A stretch of DNA of 64,000 nt from Eutreptiella sp. 'Long Island Sound 2002' (taxonomy: Eukaryota > Euglenozoa > Euglenophyceae > Eutreptiales > Eutreptiaceae). Below the pieces are notes generated by a model, which saw nothing but the letters and a program-made list of their open reading frames with translations, was not told the origin of the DNA and searched no databases. Below are positions 32,094 to 42,925 of this stretch, piece after piece. Position 1 is the first letter of the stretch; each line of letters begins with the position of its first letter. The DNA is taken from contig OZ038378.1 in the NCBI GenBank assembly GCA_964036045.1, positions 164,173,311-164,237,310 on the forward strand. The letters run 5' to 3'. A program made the translations under genes and the position numbers.

Positions 32094-34305
32094 TCACTGG
32101 GAGTCCCACACGGAGGGGTCGATGGGTGTGCCGGGGGCGTACGCAACGTGCAGGTCGGGCAGCAGTGGGCGTACGTGCAGGGCGTCGGCGTGCCCGATGA
32201 GGACCTCACTGAGGACCGAGGGGTTGGCGGCAAGCAGTATGCGATGCCCGGGGGGGGTGGCGGCGAGGAGCGGGAGGATGTCCGCGGCCCGCGACGTGGG
32301 CCGGGTGCGGCCCCGGGAGCGGTGCCGGGGGGAGCGGGACCACAGGACTGCGGTCTACTGTGAGGCGCCAAGTGGCGCAATGGCGGAGGAGCCAGACCAG
32401 GGCGATGCTTTGGCGCAGTGTGTGGGGCTGGGTGCTGGGCGGCGCGGGGACGTGCGGCGGGAGGGGGGGGGGCGGGGCGGTGACGTGGGAGGGGGCACGG
32501 CGGAGTAGTGACGCCAGCGACGTGTGTGTCGTGCTGAGGGTGGAGAGGAGCTCGCGGAGGAGCTCTTCCCGGCCGGCGCTGTCCAGCAGAGGGGGGGCGC
32601 CGTGGGGGGAGGAGGTGTGCCACATGCCAAGCAGGCTGAACCCCAACTGCGTCGGGGGGCCGGGTCGCGGGGCGGCTGGGAGGCGCTCGGAGAGGTACAC
32701 TGCGGTGGTGGCCGTGCGGAGCTCGAAAGGGGTGACGAGGCAGGGGGAGTGGCCGGCAGTGGCTGCCAGGATGGGCGGGTGCGTGAACAGGTGCCACGCG
32801 AGGAGTAGCTGCAGGGCGTAGTGGGGGGGGCAGTGGTGCTGGAGGTGGGCGGCGGAGTCCGGGTAGGGGCGGTGGCAGAAGGGGCGCGTCACGCCTCCGT
32901 AGCCGGGGGGGTGGTCCTGGGAGTGAAGTAGCCGGAGGTGCATGATGCGGTGGTGGGCCAGCGCCGGGATCTCGGCGCGTTCATACGCGAGGCGGAGTAG
33001 GTGGGAGGACCAGCCTGGGGGCAGGGGCCGGAGGTGCAGTGCGTGGGTGCGGGCGGTGGTGGCCGCATACGCTGCCTCTGCGGCGCGTGTGGGGCTAAGG
33101 AAGATCGCGCCCTCATGGAGCGCCACGATGCGGCCGTGGAAGAGTGCGGACCAGGGGAGGGTCCACGGGGAGGCGGTGTGGAGCCCGCGGCGGGCTAGGC
33201 TGTCTGCTTCGGCGTTGAGGGTGGCGAGGAGGCTGGCGGAGCCGGAGTCGTGTTGTGCGGGGAGCCAGGCCTCGTGCATGCGGAAGGAGGCGGAGAGGAG
33301 GGCAGCCCGGTATGGGATGGAGAGGGCGGAGGAGGGGGGCGGGCCGCGGGTGAGGTCGCAGAGCTGGGAGGCGGTGGAGTCCGAGGCGAAGAGGGCTACG
33401 CCGGACCAACCGCGGAGGGTGAACATGGCGGCTATCTTGGCGATCCACTCTGCGTCGGTGGAGTGGCCGGCAAGGGCGTGGAGGCCGAGCGAGCCGCGGT
33501 AGAGAGTGCCGTGGAGGGGGAGCCTGAGGAGGAAGCCGGCGCCGAGGCGGGTGCCCTATTGGCTGCCGTCGCATGCGACGACGACATAGGGGAGGGAGCG
33601 GAGGGGGGCCAGCGAGCCGGTGTGGTGCTGCGGGGCGGGGCGTACTCGGGGGGAGGGGAGGAGGTGGACGGTGATGTCGAGGGGAGCGAGCGCCTGCGCC
33701 AGGGCGGGGCCTTCGGTGAGCCAGGGGGTGGGGCGGCGTGGGGAGACGAGGGACGCCGTGGCGGCTACCGCGAGGGTGTTGGGGCCCCAAGAGGCGCGGA
33801 GGTAAGTGCGGAGGAGGTTGAGGGGGGTCCTGTACGCCAGGAGGGGGGCGCCGGGACCGCCCTGCTGGAGGGGGAGGTGGAGGATGGCCGAGTGAGCCCA
33901 GGGGGGCAGACGGAAGGCGTGGCGGTATGCATTGTTGATGGCGACCTGATGGGGGCGGAGGGAGGGGGGGGGGATGAGTACGCCCGAGGTGACGTAGTCG
34001 AGGGGGGAGAGGCCGAAGGCGTGCAGGGAGCGGAGCTGGAGTATGGGGCAGGCCTCGCGGTTGCGGCTGGCCTTGCGCGCCCGGTCGAGGGACGTGCGGG
34101 TCTTGTTGATGACGCGGAGGAGGGGGAGCTCGGGGAGGATGGGGATGCCGACGACTTCCGGGGGGGCGGTGGTGGTGGTGCCGGTGTGCTGCGGGACGTC
34201 GGCTGTGACGAGGGTGGGCCGGCCCGGGCGGGAGTCGATGAGGGAGAACTCCTGCTTGTCGGGGTGGATGATGCGGCCGGCGCGGCATGAGCACTCGCGG
34301 CAGTC
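32094..34305 (-). pseudogene. ORF2 C-terminal fragment of E5: RT thumb, RNase H, CCHC
   Basis: The RT thumb/connection region contains LLRVINKTRTSLDRAR and NNAYRHAFRLPPWAHSAILH followed by GGPGAP, a layout common in LINE RTs. RNase H follows with all four catalytic acids: Asp in VVACDGSQ (~33,570), Glu in DAEWIAK (~33,450), Asp in FASDST (~33,385) and Asp in NAEADSLARRG (~33,210). A TAG (33,558-33,556) splits the domain just after DGSQ. In the C-terminal knuckle the first Cys is replaced by Arg (RPFCHRPY against CPFCHRPY in E7). A small deletion near 32,300 shifts the frame before the end at VWDSQ-TGA (32,094). Confidence 0.8.
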
Positions 34306-35363
34306 AGTGGCCCTTGGCGGCGAGCACCAGGCTGGCGGTGGACGTGGAGACCGAGAGGTGCTGCACGGTCCTGGGGGGCAGGTGGCAGCTCTTGCCCATA
34401 GCCACAATGCACATGGCCGTGTGGTGGGCGTCGGCCTCGGGGACGGGGGAGAGGCCGTCAAGCAGGGTCAGCGTGTCCTGGGAGCTCGGGGTGGGGCCAG
34501 CCTGGAAGAGTGTCTCCCAGTCTGACGGGGGTGGTGCGGCCGGCTGCGGGGGCTGGGGACGGGGCGGAAGCAGGGACAAGGGTTGTGAAGCGTCGGGGGG
34601 CGCAGGGGCGGCGGCGGGGGCGGGGGCTCCGGGCCCCGCAGGGGGTCTTCCGCTTGCGGGTGCGCGCGGCAGGCGGCTGCGGTGATGGCGGTGGAGATGT
34701 TGGGGGTGCGAATGGAACCATCATCCTTCGATGGTTCAACTCGGTGTACCACCGTTGGGCGGACAGGGGGCAAGGAGCGGGGATACGGACGTGGGGGCTG
34801 GCGGGGTCGAAGACGCAGTTGAGGGGGGGGCAGGCCAGCCGGGCGCCGGTCTGCTGGGCCGCCCAGGTTGCTAGCCAGTGGAGCAGGGCGACCCGGGCGA
34901 CCTTGGGCTTGATGGCCTCCTCGAAGGCCAGGAGGTCCAGGAGGCGGCGGAAGGGGATGGAGGGGGGGAGGTCGGGGGTGAAGGGGGAAATGTGGGCAAG
35001 GGCGGCCGAGGCGAGAGTGGCCTGGTCGAGGGTGGAGGCACGAGCGCCCCAGTCGATGAGGGCGCTCATGCAGGAGGCGTAGGGGAGCCACGAGGCATCG
35101 TGGTGGGTGGTGAGGAGGGAGATCTCGTTCTCGGTGAGCTGCTCGGTGAAGGCGAACCACCAGAGGAGGGGGCTGGCTTCGATGGGGGAGCCGGCGAGGG
35201 GGATGGAGAGGACATCCACATTTGCCGGCATGTGGCGCGCAGAGGCCAGCAGGCGTGGGGGTTGCTCGGAGTCCAGGGCGATGGACAGGAGGGGCCAGGC
35301 GTCGGCCGCCGTCAACTGTTCGCGCTGGAGGTCGGGGGACAGAGCTGAGAATGGGTGAGCCAT
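34306..35363 (-). pseudogene. ORF1 N-terminal fragment of E5
   Basis: Begins MAHPFSALSPDLQREQLTAA with the same GGCACCATGG start as E7 and is nearly identical to it. A one-base deletion near 34,728 (CATCCTTCGATGG against CATCCTTCCGATGG in E7) shifts the frame, and the sequence breaks off after LVLAAKG, where the internal deletion begins. Confidence 0.75.
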
Positions 35364-36332
35364 GGTGCCTGTGGGGAGCGGAGCAAGGGAGGATCCGACA
35401 CACGGCGTGCCGGGGGGTGGGAGGTCCGTTGCCGGCTGTGGGCGCCGGTCATGGCGTGGGGTGGGGGTGGGAGGGGTTGGTCGGGGTGGGCGGGCGGGAG
35501 GAAGGGAGAAGCCGAGGCAAGCGCTCAGGGCCGGGAGGCTCCGGCATGCAGAGCGAACAGTGCTACCGGCAGTGGCGCAAATGTAGAAAGGGGGGTGGGG
35601 GGCGGGTCAGGTGCGGGTGGTGGTCGTCGCTGGGCGTGGTCGGGGGGGGTTGGGCGGGGTGGGCGGTCCAGAGCTGGGCTCTGGGGGTCGGTGGCGTGTG
35701 GTGGTGGTGGGTGCGTCCTGCTACCGGTGTCCTACTACGAGGAAGTGATGAGGGTGAAGACTGCTTGGGGACTGAGGCCGGAGAGCCTGGGGCGGGGGAA
35801 TGGGGCGTTGGCGGCGGGTTATCCCCGGCTGGGATGGCCGGGGTGCCCTGGGGCCCCGTGGGGGCGGAGGCTCCCCACGTCGGCTGGGTGCGAAACCTCG
35901 GCCTGTTCTTCCGTCACCGAAGTTCTTAGGATTCGACCCCAGGAACTTACCCGCCGCGGGGACTGTGGGCCGGGACGGCCAAGGGGGATGATTATGAAGA
36001 GGAAGTGGGGGGCCAGGATGAGCCCGGCGGTTGGCACCTGCCTTCGGCCTGGGGGAGGCCGATGCCCGGGGCTATTACCTCTCCCGTGTGCCCGTGGTGC
36101 GGTGGTGGGTGGCGGTGTGGTACCCCCCAACCGGCGACTGTGCCCGGTGCCGTGGGCACAGACCCCCGTTGGGGGCGGGTATGAAGCGCCCGGTCGCCTC
36201 GCCCCCCCTGCACAACAGCCCGCCAGGCGCTGCTAGGCCTCTAGCGCCAGCCGTTGTGGGGGGGGGGCGCTCGGGGCAGTGCGGGGCCCCTCCGCACTCC
36301 TGGCGGCCCGCACTGTCCGTACAATGCAACAA

Positions 36333-36376
36333 GGGGCGGCGCGGGCTCGAACCGCACGCGCGGGCCGCGCCGCCCC
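36333..36376 (-). promoter_or_regulatory. 5' UTR hairpin (E5)
   Basis: Minus strand GGGGCGGCGCGG pairs with CCGCGCCGCCCC around GCGGTTCGAGCC; perfect stem in this copy. A second box-B-like GGTTCAAGCCC lies near 36,447-36,457 in the same 5' UTR. Confidence 0.5.
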
Positions 36377-37653
36377 AGTCGGGGTGGGGGACAGGGGGGG
36401 GACCGGGGGGGGACAGGGGGTCGCGGCCAGTGGATGTAGGGTGGCGGGGGCTTGAACCGCGCACCGGCGGGCCCCACCACCCTCCAGTCGGGCGTCGCTG
36501 CGCCAGGGGTTCTGGGGGCCCCACCCAAGGGCCATCGGCCCCCCCCTTTCGGTTAGTGTGAGGAGGGAGAGGCAAAGGCCACTCGCGGCCATGACACATG
36601 GTGCATAGGGAGGGAGGTATGACTCACGCCACGCCATGATGCATGCAGCAGGGGGAAGGGGGGGCAAGGCCTGGACCCCCATCGCGTATGGGGGGGTCCT
36701 CTTGTCAGCCCGGCGGCCGACCGTCGGCGGCTGCGGCAGCTCACCATGGTGGCGTCGTCCATCTGTGAGGTGGAGCGGTGGGCAGGGGTGGTGGGGGGAC
36801 GTCGAGCACGTGGGGGGGGGGGGGGTGTGGGTTGGTGGGCGGGCGCGCGCGTGAGGGGGAGGGGGTAAGGTGAGCTCAGCCGCAGAGCGTCACCGGGCGG
36901 CTGACCGGGGCGGGGGAGCGGTCGGGGCTGGCCAAAGTCGGCCGGGGAGCCCGGGGCGCTCGTGGTGCTGGGGGCCGCGGTCAGCGGTGGGGCCCGCACC
37001 CCGCTCGGCGGGGACGAATCCCGCCGAGCATCATCCACGGGGGCGAATCCTGGCGGAGGCGGGGGAGCGCCACGCCGTCCCCTCGCGGCCGAACCGGACC
37101 GGGACGGGCCCCGCCGGATGGATACCGGGGGGGCGGGCTGGGCTGGGCACCGGGGCTCCGGGGCCCGGGTCCCTAGTGGTTGTGGACCGGCGCGGGGGAG
37201 ACCGGGCGGGCCCATGGGCTGCGGCTGGTGAGGGGGGGGCGTGGAAGGGCCGGGCGGGCTCGAGGGCGAACCCCGAGCGGCCCTCGGGGGCTGGGCGAGG
37301 GCTCCCGAGGGCGGCCGTTCCTTGAAGGGGGGGGGGGGGGGTTGCTCCCTGCCCGGGGGACGACGGGGGCCCCTCTTGAGCGAGGGGGGGGGAGGGCGTG
37401 TATCGCCCGGTGTAGGGCCATGTCGATTCATGGCCGCGCGGCATGGGACTATATCCCCAACCCTCCGCGCCGGAGTCCCTTTTTGCGGGGGCTGAGGGGG
37501 GGGGGGGCTGGCGGTCGTTGTGTGCACCCTCCCATGCGGGGGGGGTCGCCGGTGGGAGCTCCGTCCGGCTTGGCCGAAAATACCCGGTGGCGTCCCCTGG
37601 GCCCGAGGGCCCCTTCGAGGAAGAACCTGGGATTCGCCGGGGGGACTCCGCTA

Positions 37654-37662
37654 TATGGTATG
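37654..37662. repeat. (TATGG)n satellite tract T6, under 2 copies
   Basis: TATGGTATG only, between the E5 5' end and the E4 3' tail. The junction phases are the same as at the long tracts. Confidence 0.9.
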
Positions 37663-40600
37663 TTGTTGTTGTTGTTGTTGTGAGGGCACCCAGCACGTGC
37701 CGGCGGGAGAAGTTGCCAGACACGCTCTCCCTGGGCAGGGCGCAAGGGAGCAGTCGGCCGGCGTCACGCTGGCCGGGCGTGTGCCGACGACGACCGAGGG
37801 GGGGGGGGGGGGGTGGGGGCCGCCATGTCGGGGGGGGGGGTGCGCGTGCAAGGAGGAGGGAGGAGCCACCTGTGTGTGTTACCCTGGAGCCCTCCCCCAC
37901 TGCGGGGGGAGGGTGACCCGACCTGTGCGAGACGGAGGCGGGTGGGGGGGCTGGCTGGAGGGACCACCTGTTCGGGGACCTGCGGGGCCCCGATTCCCCT
38001 TGCTTCCGGCCGCCGCTCCCCCACGACAGGGGAGGGGGCAATCTGCCTGCGTGCCCCTGAACCGCACGAGCGCGGGCGTGGAGGGGCGCTGCCCGATTCC
38101 TGTGGGGCCTGCACAGCACAGCTGGTGCGGCCCTGGTGTGCGGGGGTCCCTGTGGGGCCTGCACAGCACAGCTGGTGCGGCCCTGGCGTGCGGGGGTTCC
38201 TGTGGGGCTTGCACAGCACAGCTGGTGCGGCCCTGGCGTGTGGGGGTTTCTGTGGGGCCTGCACAGCACAGCTGGTGCGGCCCCGGCGTGTGGAGGTTCC
38301 TGTGGGGCTTGCACAGCACAGCTGGTGCGGCCCTGGCGTGTGGGGGTTTCTGTGGGGCCTGCACAGCACAGCTGGTGCGGCCCTGGCGTGCGGGGGTTCC
38401 TTTGGGGCCTGCACAGCACAGCTGGTGCGGCCCTGGCGTGTGGGGGTTCCTGTGGGCCTGCACAGCACAGCTGGTGCGGCCCTGGCGTGTGGGGGTTCCT
38501 GTGGGGCCTGCACAGCACAGCTGGTGCGGCCCTGGTGTGCGGGGGTTCCTGTGGGGCTTGCACAGCACAGCTGGTGCGGCCCTGGCGTGTGGAGGTTCCT
38601 GTGGGGCTTGCACAGCACAGCTAGTGCGGCCCTGGCGTGTGGGGGTTCCTGTGGGGCCTGCACAGCACAGCTGGTGCGGCCTTGGCGTGCGGGGGTTCCT
38701 GTGGGGCCTGCACAGCACTGCTGGTGCGGCCCTGGCGTGTGGGGGTTCCTGTGGGGCCTGCACAGCACAGCTGGTGCGGCCCTGGTGTGCGGGGGTTCCT
38801 GTGGGGCTTGCACAGCACAGCTGGTGCGGCCCTGGCGTGTGGAGGTTCCTGTGGGGCTTGCACAGCACAGCTAGTGCGGCCCTGGCGTGTGGGGGTTCCT
38901 GTGGGGCCTGCACAGCACAGCTGGTGCGGCCTTGGCGTGCGGGGGTTCCTGTGGGGCCTGCACAGCACACCTGGTGCGGCCCTGGCGTGTGGGGGTTCCT
39001 GTGGGGCCTGCACAGCACAGCTGGTGCGGCCCTGGCGTGTGGGGGTCCCTGTGGGGCCTGCACAGCACACGTGGTGCGGCCCTGGCGTGTGGGGGTTCCT
39101 GTGGGGCCTGCACAGCACTGCTGGTGCGGCCCTGGTGTGCGGGGGTTCCTGTGGGGCTTGCACAGCACAGCTGGTGCGGCCCTGGCGTGCGGGGGTTCCT
39201 GTGGGGCTTGCACAGCACAGCTGGTGCGGCCCTGGCGTGCGGGGGTTCCTGTGGGGCCTGCACAGCACAGCTGGTGCGGCCCTGGCGTGCGGGGGTTCCT
39301 GTGGGGCCTGCACAGCACAGCTGGTGCAGCCCTGGCGTGTGGGGGTTCCTGTGGGGCCTGCACAGCACAGCTGGTGCGGCCCTGGCGTGCTGTCCGCTTC
39401 CCGTGGGGCCGGCACAGCACAGCTGGTGCGGCCCCGGCGCGTGGGGGCAGGAAGTGAGAGGCGTGGGCCCCCGCCCAGGGTTCTGAGGTCCCCTCCCAGG
39501 GACCTGTGGTCCCCCTGAACGTCTCCTGTGAACGAGGCAGGGGCTGGGGTGGGGGCAGGGGGGAAGGCGGTGCACAGAGGGGAGGAGGATGACTCATGCC
39601 ATATGAGGCCGCACTGGGCCGGTGCACGGGGGCGAGAGGGAGGAGCAAAGCCTGGGGCCCCTGCCGGTAGTGGGGGGGCCCGACGATGATCTGGAGCCAT
39701 GCTGGCTGCGACCACGGTGGCCTGCTTCCGTTGCCACGGGTTACCTGTTGGGAGCGGAGGAAGGGACGGGCAGGGGGAGAGGGAGGAGGGGGCACGGGAG
39801 GGGGGGGCAGGCGGGGTGAGGGGGGCTGTGTGTGGGGGTTGGCGAGCGTGCGCGGGGGTGGGGGTGCGGCGAGCTCAGCCGCCGAGCGTCACCGTGCGGC
39901 TGACCGGGGCGGGGGAGCGGTCGGGGCTGGCCAAAGTCGGCCGGGGAGCCCGGGGCGCTCGTGGTGATGGGGGGCCACGTTCAGCGATGGGGCCCGCACC
40001 CCGCTCGGCGGGGACGAATCCCGCCGAGCGTCATCCACGGGGGCGAATCCTGGTGGAGGCGGGGGGAGTGCCTCGCCGTCCCCTCGCGGCCGAACCGGAC
40101 CGGGACGGGCCCCGCCGGATGGATACCGGGGGGGCGGGCGGGGCTGGGCACCGGGGCTCTGGGGCCCGGGTCCCGGGAGGTCGTGGGCCGGCGCGGGGGA
40201 GACCGGGCGGGCCCTGGGGCTGCGGCTGGTGAGGGGGGGGCGTGGGAGGGCCGGGCTGGCTCGGGGGCGAACCCCGAGAGGCCCTCGGGGGCTGGGCGAG
40301 GGCTCCCGAGGGCGGCCGTTCCCTGGGGGGGGGGGGGGGGGTTGCTCCCTGCCCGGGGGACGACGGGGGCCCCTCTTGAGCGAGGGGGGGGGGCGGGCGT
40401 GTATCGCCCGGTGTAGGGCCATGTCGATTCATGGCCGCGCGGCATGGGACTATATCCCCAACCCTCCGCGCCGGAGTCCCTTTTTGGGGGGGCTGAGGGG
40501 GGGGGGGGGCTGGCGGTTGTCGCGTGCACCCAGCCATGCGGGGGGGGGGGTCGCCGGTGGGAGCTCCGTCCGGCTTGGCCGAAAAAACCCGGTGGCGTCC

Positions 40601-40663
40601 CTGGGCCCGTGGGCCCCTTCGAGGAAGAACCTCGGATTCGCCGGGGGGGACTCCGCTACGCTA
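37663..40663 (-). mobile_element. LINE-derived non-autonomous copy E4 (~3.0 kb)
   Basis: Same layout as E6: family 5' end (with a small insertion, CTACGCTATATGG on the + strand), ~830-bp 5' UTR, expanded 50-bp minisatellite, common 3' tail with (CAA)6 at 37,663-37,680. Confidence 0.8.
38101..39447. repeat. 50-bp minisatellite M2 (~27 units) in E4
   Basis: Longest array of the 50-bp unit. Higher-order duplication is visible: a run of units with GTGTGGAGG and TAGTGCGG variants near 38,540-38,690 repeats at about 38,780-38,930. The 645-codon + frame and 638-codon minus frame across it are periodicity artefacts. Confidence 0.95.
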
Positions 40664-40707
40664 TATGGTATGGTATGGTATGGTATGGTATGGTATGGTA
40701 TGGTATG
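40664..40707. repeat. (TATGG)n satellite tract T7, ~9 copies
   Basis: Perfect pentamers between E4 and E3. Confidence 0.97.
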
Positions 40708-42791
40708 TTGTTGTTGTTGTTGTTGAGGGCACCCAGCACGTGCCGGCGGGAGAAATTGCCAGACACGCTCTCCCTGGGCAGGGCGCAAGGGAGCAGTCGG
40801 CCGGCGTCACGCTGGCCGGGCGTGTGCCGACGACGACCGAGGGGGGGGGGGGGGGGGGGGGCGCCATGTCGGGGGGGGGGGGGGTGCGCGCGCGAGGAGG
40901 AGGGAGGAGCCACCTGTGTGTGTTACCCTGGAGCCCTCCCCCACTGCGGGGGGGAGGGTGACCCGACCTGTGAGCGACGGAGGCGGGATGGGGGGCAGGC
41001 TGGAGGGACCACCTTTTCGGGCACCTGCGGGGCCCCGCTTCCCCTTGCTTCCGGCCGCCGCTCCCCCGCGTCAGGGGAGGGGGCGTTCTGCCTGCGTGCC
41101 CCTGTACCGCACGTGCGCGGGCGCGGTGGGGCGCTGCCTGTGTCCTGTGGGGCCCGCACAGCACTGCTGGTGCGGCCCTGGTGTGCGGGGGTTCCTGTGG
41201 GGCCCGCACAGCACTGCTGGTGCGGCCCTGGTGTGCGGGGGTTCCTGTGGGGCCTGCACAGCACTGCTGGTGCGGCCCTGGTGTGCGGGGGTTCCTGTGG
41301 GGCCTGCACAGCACTGCTTGTGCGGCCCTGGCGTGTGGGGGTTCCTGTGGGGCCCGCCCAGCACTGCTGGTGCGGCCCTGGCGTGTGGGGGTCCCTGTGG
41401 GGCCCGCACAGCACTGCTGGTGCGGCCCTGGTGTGCGGGGGTTCCTGTGGGGCCTGCACAGCACTGCTGGTGCGGCCCTGGCGTGTGGGGGTTCCTGTGG
41501 GGCCCGCACCGCTCTGCTGGTGCGGCCTTGGCGTGTGGGGTTCCTGCGGGGCCCGCTCAGCACTGCTGGTGCGGCCCTGGCGTGTGGGGGTTCCCGTGGG
41601 GCCCGCACAGCACTGCTGGTGCGGCCCCGGCGTGTGGAGGTTCGTGTGGGGCCCGCACAGCACTGCTGGTGCGGCCCTGGCGTGTGGGGGTTCCTGTGGG
41701 GCCTGCTCAGCACTGCTGGTGCGGCCCTGGCGTGTGGGGGTCCCTGTGGGGGCCTGCACAGCACTGCTGGTGCGGCCCTGGCGTGTGGCGGGGGGTTGCA
41801 GGAGAGAGGGAGTATGCCTGGGACCCCCGCCGGCGGTGGGGGCCCGTAGTTGTCTTGACGTCACGACGCGAGGTTGGTTCTCTCACTGCACCTGTGATGC
41901 GAAAAGGAAGGGAGGGGACAGGGAGGGAGGGGCGGCGTGTGCGGAGAGGGGGGGGGGGGGGCGTGGGAGGGGCGTGTGCGCGCGTGAGGGGGAGGGGGTG
42001 AGGTGAGCTCAGCCGCAGAGCGTCACCGGGCGGCTAATCGGGGCAGAGGAGCGGTCGGGGCTGGCCAAAGTCGGCCGGGGAGCCCAGGGCGCCCGCGGTG
42101 TCGGGGGGGCGCGGTCAGCGGTGGGGCCCGCACCCCGCTCGGCGGGGACGAATCCCGCCGAGCATCATCCACGGGGGCGAATCCTGGTGGAGGCGGGGGG
42201 AGCGCCACGCCGTCCCCTCGCGGCCGAACCGGACCGGGACGGGCCCCGCCGGATGGATACCGGGGGGGCGGGCGGGGCTGGGCACCGGGGCTCCGGGGCC
42301 CGGGTCCCTGGTGGTTGTGGACCGGCGCGGGGGAGACCGGGCGGGCCCATGGGCTGCGGCTGGTGAGGGGGGGGCGTGGAAGGGCTGGGCGGGCTCGAGG
42401 GCGAACCCCGAGGGGCCCTCGGGGGCTGGGCGAGGGCTCCCGAGGGCGGCCGTTCCTTGAAGGGGGGGGGGGTTGCTCCCTGCCCGGGGGACGACGGGGG
42501 CCCCTCTTGAGCGAGGGGGGGGGGGGGGCGTGTATCGCCCGGTGTAGGGCCATGTCGATTCATGGCCGCGCGGCATGGGACTATATCCCCAACCCTCCGC
42601 GCCGGAGTCCCTTTTTTCGGGGGGCTGAGGGGGGCGGGGGGGGCTGGCGGTTGTGGAGTGCACCCTCCCATGCGGGGGGGGGGTTGCCGGTGGGAGCTCC
42701 GTCCGGCTTGGCCGTGTAAACCCGGTGGCGTCCCCTGGGCTCGTGGGCCCCTCGAGGAAGAACCTCGGATTCGCCGGGGGGGACTCCGCTA
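40708..42791 (-). mobile_element. LINE-derived non-autonomous copy E3 (~2.1 kb)
   Basis: Family 5' end at 42,791, 5' UTR to ~42,000, 50-bp minisatellite, common 3' tail with (CAA)6 at 40,708-40,725. Very similar to E2, including the sequence between minisatellite and 5' UTR (GTAGTTGTCTTGACGTCACG), so E2 and E3 are recent relatives. Confidence 0.8.
41146..41790. repeat. 50-bp minisatellite M3 (~13 units) in E3
   Basis: Same unit as M1 and M2, but with the GCACTGCTGG variant in nearly all copies, shared with M4. Confidence 0.95.
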
Positions 42792-42925
42792 TATGGTATG
42801 GTATGGTATGGTATGGTATGGTATGGTATGGTATGGTATGGTATGGTATGGTATGGTATGGTATGGTATGGTATGGTATGGTATGGTATGGTATGGTATG
42901 GTATGGTATGGTATGGTATGGTATG
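42792..42925. repeat. (TATGG)n satellite tract T8, ~27 copies
   Basis: Perfect pentamers between E3 and E2. Confidence 0.97.

Larger units (their letters stand above)
30747..37653 (-). mobile_element. LINE copy E5 (~6.9 kb), internally deleted
   Basis: Both family ends are present: 5' junction at 37,653 and (CAA)6 at 30,747-30,764. 5' UTR to 35,364; ORF1 N-terminal part 35,363 to ~34,306; then a deletion that joins ORF1 directly to the RT thumb region, removing the ORF1 C-terminus, zinc ribbon, EEP and RT palm. RT thumb, RNase H and CCHC run to 32,094, followed by 3' UTR repeats. It supplies the RT thumb and RNase H start that E7 lacks. Confidence 0.85.

Noticed and set aside
37520-39795. 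645-codon + frame and 638-codon minus frame
   Set aside because: The 50-bp minisatellite has no stop in any frame and yields a 150-bp pseudo-protein repeat on both strands. The same applies at 28,654-29,691, 40,444-42,006 and 42,562-44,153.
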